The notes: generated from the letters alone by a model not told the origin. A DNA stretch of 33,811 nt from Elusimicrobiota bacterium (GCA_028871595.1 JAGWMT010000005.1:1-33811); one strand, 5' to 3'. Counted from the first letter of the stretch, positions 8,284 through 15,732 are shown. Program-made: numbers and translations.

Positions 8284-8291
8284 GCATTCTC

Positions 8292-9413
8292 CTACTGCAT
8301 CGAACCTTCCGGTGCGGGCCAATTCAATGAATAACTAGTACTTCTTCCTCCTGAAGAATCCTGAGTCAAGATGCCTTGCTCAATAAGACTAGCAATGTCT
8401 CTGTGCGCCGTATCTTGGGAGCAGCCCGCGAGCTTCCCCCATTTCGATGAGGCAAGCTTGCCTTTGAACTCTCCGTCCAGCAGTTTATTAAGCATAAGGC
8501 GTTGGCGTTCATTCAGGGATCGATTTGCATACGTCTTCCAGAAGCGATCCCTCTCGAAGACGGCATTCAGCGATTCCTCTGTTCCGGCGATCGCTCGATC
8601 GAGACAGCTAAGGAACCACAGCATCCACTCAGTCACGTCGAGCGTGCCTTTTTGCGTACGCTCTAGCACGTCATAGTAATCTTTACGTTCCCGCCGAATC
8701 TGCGCTGACATGCTGTAATAACGCCGAGAGCTATTCTCAGATCGAGCCAAAGCCCAATCGGCAATTGCCCGCGCAATACGTCCATTTCCGTCATCGAATG
8801 GATGAATGGTCACGAACCACAAATGAGCTTTAGCCGCCCGGAGGACAGGATCAATCCCGTCACTCTGGTTCGCCCAATCGATGAAAGCAGTCATTTCGGC
8901 ATCGAGGAGCTTAGCCGGAGGTGCTTGATAATGCACTCGCTCATGGCCGATTCCACCTGACACTACCTGCATCGGCCCTTGGGAATCGTCACGCCACCCG
9001 CCAACTTTAATGTTTCTGGGGGCATTCGGAAACAAGGAGATATGCCAGCTCCAGAGACGTTCTTTTGTTAGGGGCCGTAAAAAATTTTGAGTCGCTTCGA
9101 GGGTCATTTGAACAACCCCCTCCACTCGGTGATCGGCTGGGGGCAACCCTGCAGCATCCATGCCAAGACGCTTGGCTATGGATGAGCGGACCTGATCCGC
9201 ATTTAGAATCTCACCTTCGATCTCACTCGATTTGACAACATCCTGAGTGAGGGCCTTTAGAACAGCTTCGTCTCTTTGAAAAAAACCCAGACTAGACATA
9301 CGGCCCAACAAGTGCCCTTGGTGCAAATGAAGATCGGCGAGAGGTTTAGTGATATCCCCCTGCTTCCAAGTAAACTTCGGCCAGTCTTCGCGTTCGTGAA
9401 TGTAATCAGTCAT
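8292..9413 (-). CDS. Fic family AMP-transferase with N-terminal inhibitory helix and C-terminal winged helix
   Basis: Fic enzymes transfer AMP (or another nucleotide moiety) from ATP to hydroxyl groups of target proteins. The catalytic motif HPFDDGNGR is at about residues 204-212 (start at ATG 9413). An N-terminal SSEIEG at about 62-67 matches the class II inhibitory motif (S/T)xxxE(G/N), whose Glu blocks productive ATP binding, so the enzyme is self-inhibited. The N-terminal region resembles the Fic-associated DUF4172 domain. The last about 75 residues (RLMLNKLLDG, then WGKLAGCSQDTAHRDIASLIEQGIL) form a probable winged helix that could bind DNA. The GTG at 9422 is also in frame, but ATG 9413 has AAGG at the right distance and a 14-base leader from the promoter. 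GC content is visibly below the flanking genes, indicating transfer. A small frame follows in the same operon. Confidence 0.92.
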   Translation of the reverse strand: MTDYIHEREDWPKFTWKQGDITKPLADLHLHQGHLLGRMSSLGFFQRDEAVLKALTQDVVKSSEIEGEILNADQVRSSIAKRLGMDAAGLPPADHRVEGVVQMTLEATQNFLRPLTKERLWSWHISLFPNAPRNIKVGGWRDDSQGPMQVVSGGIGHERVHYQAPPAKLLDAEMTAFIDWANQSDGIDPVLRAAKAHLWFVTIHPFDDGNGRIARAIADWALARSENSSRRYYSMSAQIRRERKDYYDVLERTQKGTLDVTEWMLWFLSCLDRAIAGTEESLNAVFERDRFWKTYANRSLNERQRLMLNKLLDGEFKGKLASSKWGKLAGCSQDTAHRDIASLIEQGILTQDSSGGRSTSYSLNWPAPEGSMQ

Positions 9414-9426
9414 TATCCGCACCTTA

Positions 9427-9509
9427 TGCGGAGATTATAACCCCCATTTTCCGCATTGTCAACACTATCTCCGCATATAATGCGGAGATTATGAGATTTA
9501 TTCTCCGCA
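9427..9509. promoter_or_regulatory. fic promoter covered by five TGCGGAGA-type boxes (operator array)
   Basis: On the minus strand TTGACA (9462-9457) and TATAAT (9439-9434) are separated by exactly 17 bases: a perfect sigma-70 promoter for fic. The same stretch holds five copies of the box TGCGGAGAT or its complement: 9427-9435 (at the -10/start site), 9447-9455 (degenerate, in the spacer), 9467-9475 and 9481-9489 (a 9-bp inverted repeat around TATAA, just upstream of -35), and 9501-9509. A protein bound to these boxes would block or shape fic transcription. The obvious candidate is the winged helix of Fic itself, but that is inference. Confidence 0.75.
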
Positions 9510-9565
9510 AATCCAAATCCGCGGCTCCAATAAAAATTGACAGGCGGGCCAGTGAAAAACCTTGA

Positions 9566-9698
9566 TATAATGCAGATGCGCTGGGAGTTCCACTAATGTA
9601 TGTTGCGGGCCCCCGCAACCGATTTCGAAGTTTGTTTTCGAACCTGAGACGAGAAATGTCGGGACCTCCACCCGCCGAAAGGCGGGTTTTGTGTTTTA
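9566..9698 (+). ncRNA. Candidate small RNA / repeated element, copy 1
   Basis: An extended -10 (TGA then TATAAT, 9566-9571) is followed by about 120 bases without a credible gene. These contain a GTTGCGG/CCGCAAC hairpin (9602-9608 with 9613-9619), a TTCGAA pair (around 9624 and 9637), a conserved 30-mer beginning TTCGAACC and ending ATGTCGGGACC (9637-9666), then a CCCGCC-GAAA-GGCGGG stem (9671-9686) and the tail TTTTGTGTTTTA. A second copy lies at 12835-12932; the 30-mer matches at 26 of 30 positions. The layout promoter-body-terminator suggests a transcript of about 115-120 nt. It could instead be a mobile repeat or an unusual terminator for the flanking gene, but the T-run is on the plus strand, facing the 3' end of the minus-strand SNF2 gene. 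Confidence 0.45.
9671..9698 (+). terminator. Rho-independent terminator of element copy 1
   Basis: Six-base-pair stem CCCGCC/GGCGGG with a stable GAAA tetraloop, followed by TTTTGTGTTTT on the plus strand. Confidence 0.65.
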
Positions 9699-9716
9699 TG
9701 GGCGACCGGAGCGCGC

Positions 9717-12452
9717 TCAGTCCCCCACCGCTTCGGCGCTGAGCGCGAAGACTTGCCGCAGCTCGGCGTTCGTGAGCTCCGTGAGCCAGGCCTCGCCGGC
9801 GCCGACGATCCGATCGGCGACAGCCTTCTTGCGCTCGAGCATCGCGTCGATCTTCTCCTCGAGCGTTCCGGCGCAGACGAACTTGTGGACCTGGACGCGC
9901 GCGGACTGGCCGATGCGGTGGGCGCGGTCCGTGGCCTGATCCTCCACCGCCGGGTTCCACCAGCGGTCGTAATGGAAGACATGGGCGGCGTTCGTCAGGT
10001 TGAGGCCGGTTCCGCCGGCTTTGAGCGAGAGGACGAACAGGGAGGGGCCGTCGCCCGAAGCTTGGAAGCGCGCGACCATCTCGTCGCGTTTGAGACGCGG
10101 CACTCCGCCGTGCAGGAACAGAACCTCCCGGCGGAAGGTCTTCGCGAAGTGGGCCTGGAGCAAGGCGCCCATCTCCGCGTACTGCGTGAAGACGAGGGCG
10201 CGCTCGCCCGAGTCGAGGACCTCCTCGAGCATCTCGCACAGGCGCGCGAGCTTGCCGGAGCGGCCCTCGAGGCGTGAGCCGTCGCCCAGGAACAGAGCCG
10301 GGTGGTTGCAGATCTGCTTGAGCTTCGTGAGCGCGGCCAGTATGAGCCCGCGGCGTCTGATGCCGTCGGCGCCCCCGATGAAGTCTTCCGCCTCGCGCCC
10401 GACGGCGGCGTAGAGGGCGGCCTGCTCCTTGGTCAGGCTGCAGAACACCTTCATCTCGAGCTTATCGGGCAAGTCGCGGATGATGGACTTGTCGGACTTA
10501 AGCCGCCGCAGCACGAAGGGCCGCGTGAGGCGAGAGAGCCGCTCGGCCGCTTCCTTGTCGCCGGACGCGATGGGCGTCAGGAAGAGCCGCTTAAAGTCCG
10601 CCTGGCTTCCCAGCAGGCCCGGGTTCAAGAACTCCATGACGGACCAAAGATCGCCCACGTGGTTCTCGACGGGAGTGCCGGTCAAGGCGATCCGGTAGTC
10701 GGCCTTGAGCGCGCGAGCCGCGCGCGACTGCAGAGTCAGCGGGTTCTTCACGTTCTGCGCCTCGTCGAGGATGACGCCGCCCCACTGGATCTCGCGCAAG
10801 GTCTCGAAGTCGCGCGCGAGCAACGAATAGCTCGTGATCACGACGGCGCGCTTGGCGACGCTGCGCTTGAAGGCGGACTTGATCTTCCGGTCGTTCCCGT
10901 GATGGACTGATATGGCCAGGTCCGGCGTGAAGCGCTCCGCCTCCTTCTTCCAGTTCCAGACCACCGACAGCGGGCAGGCGATCAGGACGGGCTTGCGGAC
11001 GCCCGCCTCGCGGTCGCTCAAAATCAAGGCGAGCGCCTGGATGGTCTTGCCCAGGCCCATGTCGTCGGCGAGGCAGGCGCCGAGGCCGTACTGGCGCAGG
11101 AACGAGAGCCAGGAGAAGCCGCGGACCTGATAGGGCCGGAGCTTGCCGGCCAAGCTCTTGGGCGGCGGCAGCGGTTCGTAGCTCGCCTTGCCTTGGATGC
11201 GGTCGAGGAACCGCCCGAGTTCGCCCTCCGCCGCGACTTCCTCAATCTCGAGCCCCGAGGACGACTCGTCGGCGCCCAGGCTCATGCGGACGACGTCGCG
11301 GAGCGTCCCGCGCTCCGTGCTCTTCCAGAACGCCATCGCGGTCTTGATGGCCTCGGCGTCGGCCTCGATCCAGCGCCCGCGCAGCCGCATGAGAGGCGCC
11401 TTCTGCTGCGCCAAGGCGTCGAGCTCGTCCTCGGTCAAAGTGTCCGCGCCGAGGGCGACCTCCCAATCGAGGCGGATCGCGTCGTCGAGGGAGAACCCGA
11501 GGTCGCCCTTCATCCCGGGCCGCGTGGCCTTGCCCCGCGCCGTCAGCCGCGGCCTGCCGCCCTTGCGCGTCCACCACGCGGGCAACAGCACGCCGAAGCC
11601 GGCCGCCTCGAGCGGGCCCGCGAAGTGCGTCAGGAACTCGTGGGCCTCGTGCGCGTCAAGGTCGAAGCCGTCCAGACCGGGCGACTCGAAGCCGCGCCGG
11701 ACGACGGGACATATCCGCGCCGCGTGGTCCAAGGCCCCGATCAGCTTCTCGCGGAACTCGCAGTGCTCGCGCCGGAGGATCTTCGGGGCGCCGGCCCCGG
11801 CGCCCAGGGAGAGGCTCGGGGGCAGGAGGAGGCTCGGGTCGCTCGTCGACTGGAGGAGACAGTTCACGCGCCACCCGTCTTTCAGCTCCTCGGGCTCCTC
11901 GAGACGGAAGCACAGCTTGAACGGGCCGCCGGCGGGTGCCGGGGCGGCCGGGGCAGGACGGCTCGCGGTCTTGGGCCCGCGGCGCATGAGGTGGCCGGCG
12001 AACTCGCGCAGGAACTCCGGGAACGCGTCGCCCGGAAGGCGCGCGGACAGGTCCTTGAAGGACTGCTCGTCCGTCCCGGTGCAGATCGGCGTCCAGTAGG
12101 CCTGGAACCGGCCGTCCTCCAAGGCGTATCCCTGGACGACGCGCTCGCGGACCACGAGCGAGGCGCAGAACTCGAGCGCCGCGATCCAAGACGCCAGGTC
12201 GGGACCGACGACCGCGTGATGGGACGCCGCGCTCCTGCTCGCGCCGGACGCCAGGAAGTCAACGGCCTCTGCCGTCTCGAGCGTGACGGCGGGCGCGGAC
12301 CCCGCCGGGAGAGCGTCCAAGTGGAGCGGCCGGGCAAGTCCCGCCGCCCGCAGCGCTTCCGCCAGCGTCTCGGGCTCGGCGCCCTTGGCGTCGGCGGTCT
12401 CCCCCCAGACGAAGAGGCGCCCGCGCAGGAACTCGGCGTGGAAGGTGATCAC
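9717..12452 (-). CDS. SNF2-family DEAD/DEAH helicase (HepA/RapA-type, with N-terminal DUF3670-like region)
   Basis: Double-stranded-DNA translocase of the SWI2/SNF2 class, 911 residues. The C-terminal half has all helicase motifs: DDMGLGKT (motif I, about residue 465), ILDEAQNVKNP (motif II, about 560), LTGTPVENHVGDLWS (motif III), RRLKSDKSIIRDLP, and the second RecA lobe with LSLKAGGTGLNLT and DRAHRIGQ (motif VI, about 840). The N-terminal 450 residues match the pattern of the bacterial SNF2-associated DUF3670 region. Family members remodel protein-DNA or RNA polymerase complexes; the target here is unknown. The start is a GTG eight bases after a TATAAT on the minus strand, so the mRNA would be leaderless or nearly so. 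It stands alone and is bracketed by the two copies of the candidate RNA element, which makes it a possible cassette. Confidence 0.94.
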   Translation of the reverse strand: MITFHAEFLRGRLFVWGETADAKGAEPETLAEALRAAGLARPLHLDALPAGSAPAVTLETAEAVDFLASGASRSAASHHAVVGPDLASWIAALEFCASLVVRERVVQGYALEDGRFQAYWTPICTGTDEQSFKDLSARLPGDAFPEFLREFAGHLMRRGPKTASRPAPAAPAPAGGPFKLCFRLEEPEELKDGWRVNCLLQSTSDPSLLLPPSLSLGAGAGAPKILRREHCEFREKLIGALDHAARICPVVRRGFESPGLDGFDLDAHEAHEFLTHFAGPLEAAGFGVLLPAWWTRKGGRPRLTARGKATRPGMKGDLGFSLDDAIRLDWEVALGADTLTEDELDALAQQKAPLMRLRGRWIEADAEAIKTAMAFWKSTERGTLRDVVRMSLGADESSSGLEIEEVAAEGELGRFLDRIQGKASYEPLPPPKSLAGKLRPYQVRGFSWLSFLRQYGLGACLADDMGLGKTIQALALILSDREAGVRKPVLIACPLSVVWNWKKEAERFTPDLAISVHHGNDRKIKSAFKRSVAKRAVVITSYSLLARDFETLREIQWGGVILDEAQNVKNPLTLQSRAARALKADYRIALTGTPVENHVGDLWSVMEFLNPGLLGSQADFKRLFLTPIASGDKEAAERLSRLTRPFVLRRLKSDKSIIRDLPDKLEMKVFCSLTKEQAALYAAVGREAEDFIGGADGIRRRGLILAALTKLKQICNHPALFLGDGSRLEGRSGKLARLCEMLEEVLDSGERALVFTQYAEMGALLQAHFAKTFRREVLFLHGGVPRLKRDEMVARFQASGDGPSLFVLSLKAGGTGLNLTNAAHVFHYDRWWNPAVEDQATDRAHRIGQSARVQVHKFVCAGTLEEKIDAMLERKKAVADRIVGAGEAWLTELTNAELRQVFALSAEAVGD

Positions 12453-12460
12453 AGCGAGTC

Positions 12461-12466
12461 ATTATA
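12461..12466 (-). promoter_or_regulatory. -10 box of the SNF2 gene
   Basis: TATAAT on the minus strand, with eight bases between it and the GTG start at 12452. No consensus -35 is seen. The spacing puts the transcription start at or one base before the start codon. Confidence 0.55.
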
Positions 12467-12614
12467 TAACGGGAGACCCACGGCGCCCTAGGTCCTAACT
12501 CAGCGTACGGCACCTTCCCCAAGCCGACCGCTAATCCAACGTGGGCAGCACGTATGGAGAAACAACGCTTCTTTCAGTCGGCCGCCGAGCGCGGCCGGTC
12601 AATGACGCGGGGAG

Positions 12615-12802
12615 TCAGGCGATCGTCAGCGCCAGGTCGATCTTCGCGTTGAGGAGGCGGGAGATCGGGCGCCGTCACCGTGCAGTCGAGAGCGCGAAAC
12701 GAAGCCGTAGTTCGCGTCCTTCAGCAGCCTGCTTTCCGCGGAAATGCGCCCCTTGCCGTCCTTGAGCCCGCCCAGCCAGACCGCCGTCGCTTTTCTTTGC
12801 AT
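12615..12802 (-). pseudogene. osmC: OsmC/Ohr-family peroxidase remnant (internal deletion)
   Basis: From an ATG at 12802, with a GGAGG ribosome-binding site eight bases upstream, the frame reads MQRKATAVWLGGLKDGKGR, then ISAESRLLKDANYGF, which is the N-terminus of OsmC (organic hydroperoxide reductase, dimeric, Cys-based). After about 35 residues the family sequence stops, and in a shifted frame it resumes as ISRLLNAKIDLALTIA followed by a stop at 12615. That corresponds to the family's C-terminal helix/strand (CPVSKLLNAEITL-type). The whole middle, including both catalytic cysteines, is missing: 188 bases remain of about 430. This is a dead gene with a still intact start signal. The gene symbol is given for the family only. 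Confidence 0.6.
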
Positions 12803-12834
12803 TCGATTTCCTCCCCTTCCGGCCGTTCACATGC

Positions 12835-12932
12835 TATAATAACCCGACGTTGGATTTTACGTCTTCGAACCCGTAACAAGAAATGTCGGGACCGACCCTT
12901 GGGCGAGCAAAGCCCAGGGGTTTTGTGTTTTA
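12835..12932 (+). ncRNA. Candidate small RNA / repeated element, copy 2
   Basis: Extended -10 (TGC then TATAAT, 12835-12840), a GACGT/ACGTC hairpin (12846-12850 with 12858-12862), the conserved 30-mer (12864-12893, TTCGAACC ... ATGTCGGGACC), and a nine-pair stem CCCTTGGGC/GCCCAGGGG (12896-12904 with 12912-12920) followed by TTTTGTGTTTTA. Compared with copy 1 the stem bases differ completely while pairing and tail are kept, which is what selection on RNA structure looks like. CCCGAC at 12843-12848 could also pair with GTCGGG inside the 30-mer. Expected transcript about 85 nt. It ends facing the 3' end of the minus-strand lipoprotein gene, as copy 1 faces the SNF2 gene. Confidence 0.45.
12896..12932 (+). 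terminator. Rho-independent terminator of element copy 2
   Basis: Nine-base-pair stem (one G-U pair) with a GAGCAAA loop, followed by TTTTGTGTTTT. Confidence 0.65.
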
Positions 12933-12941
12933 GGAGCGGCG

Positions 12942-13244
12942 TCAGTTCGTGTTGAAGGAATAGGACTTGACCGTGCCGTCGGCGTTGAAGCGCACGTACA
13001 GGTCGCTGGTCTTCTGGTCCCCGAAAAGCCGGAGACGATAGTCCGCGTAGGTCCACGCGGGATTGCCGTCGTCGATCCCGGTCCGGAACGGCTGACCATA
13101 GACCGCGAGGATCTCCGTCTGCGTCGTCTTGCCGATGACGATGGACGACACGCGGTCCGCCGGAAAAGGCTTGCCGATCGAGACGCAGCCCGCCAAGGCC
13201 GCCGCCGCGGCCAATCCCAACGCCTGGATTTCAACTCGTTTCAT
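12942..13244 (-). CDS. Small BamE/SmpA-OmlA-like lipoprotein
   Basis: The 100-residue protein starts at ATG 13244 with a strong GGAGGT six bases upstream. The frame is open further upstream but without signal sequence. A lipoprotein signal peptide ends in LAGC (Cys at about residue 24). The mature domain has the BamE-type pattern: IVIGKTTQTEILAVYGQP (helix-turn 'G-T--EV---GQP'), then a strand with W-Y and a final LYVRFNADGTVKSYSF hairpin. BamE is an accessory of the outer-membrane barrel assembly machine, but this fold is widespread in unrelated small lipoproteins, so that role is not claimed. It is transcribed divergently from the MgtC-like gene. Confidence 0.8.
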   Translation of the reverse strand: MKRVEIQALGLAAAAALAGCVSIGKPFPADRVSSIVIGKTTQTEILAVYGQPFRTGIDDGNPAWTYADYRLRLFGDQKTSDLYVRFNADGTVKSYSFNTN

Positions 13245-13296
13245 TCTCGCACCTCCGTGACGGGCCCAGTCTAGCATTCTCCTTCCGCGCCGCGCA

Positions 13297-13325
13297 TTGA
13301 CAACCCTCGAAGGCCCGCCTATACT
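13297..13325 (+). promoter_or_regulatory. Promoter of the MgtC/DUF4010 gene
   Basis: TTGACA (13297-13302) and TATACT (13320-13325) with a 17-base spacer, a near-consensus sigma-70 promoter. The ATG at 13342 follows after a short leader containing GAGAGG. Confidence 0.8.
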
Positions 13326-13341
13326 CGCCCGTGAGAGGCCT

Positions 13342-14601
13342 ATGACCGAACTGCTGGCGCTCCTGCCGCCCGAGGGAGTGAAGATTCTCCTGACGCTGTT
13401 CCTGAGCTTCCTCATCGGCCTGGATCGCGAGGAACACAAGAGCGAGGCGGCCTACTCCTTCGGCGGCGTGCGCACCTTCCCCATGTTCGGGCTGATGGGC
13501 TATGCGCTTTCGCTCCTGTCGGGTCCGCACACCATCCCGCTGGCGGTCGGCTTGGCCGTCGTCGGCGGCTTCATGCTGCTCTCCTACCGTCACAAGCTGC
13601 AGACCCAGGCCAACTCCGGCGTCACCACCGAGGTGTCCGCGCTGATCACCTACCTTGTCGGCGCGCTGGTCCAGCGCGGCTATGACTGGGTCGCCGTGAC
13701 GCTCGTGGTGCTCAGCATGCTGCTGCTCCAATTGAAAACGGCCCTCGAGGGCCTGTCCCGCCGCTTCGCGGGCGAGGAGATACTGGCCTTCACGAAATTC
13801 CTGCTGCTGGCGGTCGTCATCCTCCCCGCCGTCCCGAACCGCGACTTCACGTCCTTCCAGATCAACCCCTACAAGACCTGGCTGGTGGTGGTCGCGGTCA
13901 GTTCCGTTTCCTACGGCAGCTACATCCTGCAGAAGCTTTTGAAAGGCCGCGGCGGGATCGCGGCGTCGGCCCTGCTGGGCGGCGCCTACTCCTCGACCGT
14001 GACGACGGTGGCGCTCGCCAAGAAGGCGCGCGAGGCGCGACGCCCGCGCTTGTTCTCCGGGAGCATCCTGATGGCCTCCGGCGTCATGTATCTCCGTCTG
14101 ATCGTCCTGCTCGGGATCTTCAACCGCGAGCTCATGGCCCTGCTCGCCCCGTCCTTCGGCGCCTTGGGCGCGGCGGCTCTTCTGGCCGGCGCCGTCTGGT
14201 CACAAAGGGCGGACGAGGGCGGCGCGTCCGCGGCCGAAGGCTCCGCGCCGAAAAACCCGTTGGACCTGGACGCGGCGTTCCTATTCGCCTTTCTGTTCAT
14301 CGCGATCATGATCGTCACGCACCTGGCGATGGCCTCCTTGGGGCGCGCGGGCGTCTACGGCCTGGCGGGCCTCATGGGACTGACGGACGTGGATCCGTTC
14401 ATCATCGGGATGACGCAGACCGCGGGAACCTCCGCCCCCTTGGCGCTGGCCGCGGGAGCCATTGCCGTCGCCGCGGCCAGCAACAACGCCCTCAAAGGCG
14501 TCTACGCCCTCGTCTTCGCCGACCGCCGCACCGGCCGGATGAGCCTGCTGCTGCTCCTGTCCCTCTCGGCGCTCGGACTCCTGCCGCTCCTATTCCTTTG
14601 A
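13342..14601 (+). CDS. MgtC/SapB family membrane protein with C-terminal DUF4010
   Basis: Integral membrane protein of 419 residues. The N-terminal third is MgtC/SapB: LLTLFLSFLIGLDREE, then FGGVRTFPMFGLMGY, the Arg/Gly-rich signature of the family, within four helices. The remainder matches DUF4010: GPNRDF-type loop (AVPNRDFTSFQINPYKTW), LLGGAYSSTVTTVALAK, and several helices ending with ADRRTGRMSLLLLLSL. About 11-12 helices in all. MgtC proteins are linked to Mg2+ limitation and regulation of P-type ATPases or ATP synthase; the role of the two-domain form is unknown. ATG 13342 was chosen because an in-frame TTG upstream falls inside the -35 box. The 3' end overlaps the convergent receiver-kinase gene by 12 bases with no terminator between. 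Confidence 0.9.
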   Translation: MTELLALLPPEGVKILLTLFLSFLIGLDREEHKSEAAYSFGGVRTFPMFGLMGYALSLLSGPHTIPLAVGLAVVGGFMLLSYRHKLQTQANSGVTTEVSALITYLVGALVQRGYDWVAVTLVVLSMLLLQLKTALEGLSRRFAGEEILAFTKFLLLAVVILPAVPNRDFTSFQINPYKTWLVVVAVSSVSYGSYILQKLLKGRGGIAASALLGGAYSSTVTTVALAKKAREARRPRLFSGSILMASGVMYLRLIVLLGIFNRELMALLAPSFGALGAAALLAGAVWSQRADEGGASAAEGSAPKNPLDLDAAFLFAFLFIAIMIVTHLAMASLGRAGVYGLAGLMGLTDVDPFIIGMTQTAGTSAPLALAAGAIAVAAASNNALKGVYALVFADRRTGRMSLLLLLSLSALGLLPLLFL

Positions 14602-15732
14602 CGCCGGCGCGCGCGCCGGAATCCACGCGCGAAACTCGCAGCCGCGCCCGGGAAGATTGACCGCGGTCACGCCCCCGCCGTGTCCCTCGAAGACCTCGCG
14701 CACGATGGCCAGACCCAAGCCCAGGCCGCCCGTCCGCCGCGTCATGAAGTCGGCGACCTGATAAAACGGGTCGAAGATCCGCTCCATTTCACCGGCCGGC
14801 AGGCCGCCCCCTTCGTCTTCCACGCGGATCTCGCGGATCTCGGCGTCGCCTCCGCACCGGACCCGCACCAGTCCGCCGGGCCGGTTGAAGCGGACGGCGT
14901 TGGCCATCAGGTGGCCGACGGCGCGTCCCAAAAGAAGCCCATCGCCCGGAGCCGGCCCATTTCCGTCTTCCCGGGTCAATTCGATCCGGATACCCCGCAC
15001 GGCCGCCTCCGCGGCCAGGTCCGCGGCGGTTTCCTCGGCCAGAACCGACAGGCGGACCGGCCCCATGCGCCCGATCCTTTCTCCCCCGGCCAGGCGCGCG
15101 TGCAGGAGGAGGTCGGAGACGGCCTTCTCCAGGCGGGCGATTCCGTCCCCCAACAACCGGCGCGTCGTCGTCCCGGTCGGCGAGCACTCCTCCGCGGCGA
15201 TCTCCTCCGCCGCCGCGCGGATCACGCACAACGGCGTGCGCAGTTCATGGTTCAGGACCGCCAGCATGCCCTCGCGGGTGCGCTCGATCTTCTTCAGTTC
15301 CGAGTACGCGGCGCCCAGCTCCTCGCGCAGCCGCCCGCTCCCCGACTCCGCTCCGGAACGCGCCGCCAGAGCCCGCCTCACGCTCCGGCGCAAATCGTCC
15401 AACGCGTACGGCTTGGCCAAATAGTCGAAGGCATGAAACCGCAAGGCCGGCAAGGCCGTCTCCATCTGCGGCTCCCCGGTGATCAAGACGACCCGCAGGC
15501 CGGGACGAAGAATGCCGGCCTCCTGAGCCAGGAGAACGCCGGCGTCGGGCGTCTCCATGCCCACGTCGCTGACCATCGCCCCGAAGTCCTCCCGCCTCAG
15601 GGCCTCGCGCGCCTCCGCCCGACCGGGCGCCGTCCGGACCTCCAGCCCCATCCCCTCGACCACCCGCTGGAGAACGGCAAGCGAAGCCCGGTCGTCGTCC
15701 ACGAGCAAAACTTTATTCAATCCGCCGTTCAT
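14590..15732 (-). CDS. Receiver-histidine kinase (response regulator with C-terminal HisKA/HATPase)
   Basis: Cytoplasmic signalling protein of 380 residues. Residues 6-122 form a receiver domain (VDDD acidic pocket, phospho-acceptor Asp56 in VSDVGME, Thr85 in ITG, Lys107 in AKPY). A coiled segment leads into a HisKA dimerisation helix with the phospho-acceptor His162 (NHELRTPL). The HATPase_c domain follows, with N box (NAVRFNRPGG), G1 (EDEGGGLP) and G2 (GGLGLGLAI). A receiver in front of a kinase lets an upstream phosphate source control the kinase, or lets it act as a relay. No sensor or membrane domain is present. The ATG at 15732 overlaps the preceding stop (ATGA) and has a GGGAGA site. 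Last gene of the LPP20-FlgT-FlgO operon; its partner may be the OmpR-type regulator at 19757. Confidence 0.92.
   Translation of the reverse strand: MNGGLNKVLLVDDDRASLAVLQRVVEGMGLEVRTAPGRAEAREALRREDFGAMVSDVGMETPDAGVLLAQEAGILRPGLRVVLITGEPQMETALPALRFHAFDYLAKPYALDDLRRSVRRALAARSGAESGSGRLREELGAAYSELKKIERTREGMLAVLNHELRTPLCVIRAAAEEIAAEECSPTGTTTRRLLGDGIARLEKAVSDLLLHARLAGGERIGRMGPVRLSVLAEETAADLAAEAAVRGIRIELTREDGNGPAPGDGLLLGRAVGHLMANAVRFNRPGGLVRVRCGGDAEIREIRVEDEGGGLPAGEMERIFDPFYQVADFMTRRTGGLGLGLAIVREVFEGHGGGVTAVNLPGRGCEFRAWIPARAPASKE

Noticed and set aside
9637..9666. tRNA-like T-loop (GGTTCGAA on the minus strand) in the conserved 30-mer
   Set aside because: No acceptor, anticodon or D-arm can be folded around it in either copy, and there is no CCA-proximal pairing.
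9595..9720. A small protein from the ATG at 9596 through element copy 1
   Set aside because: The frame runs through the terminator hairpin and into antisense of the SNF2 gene, and copy 2 has a stop in the equivalent frame.
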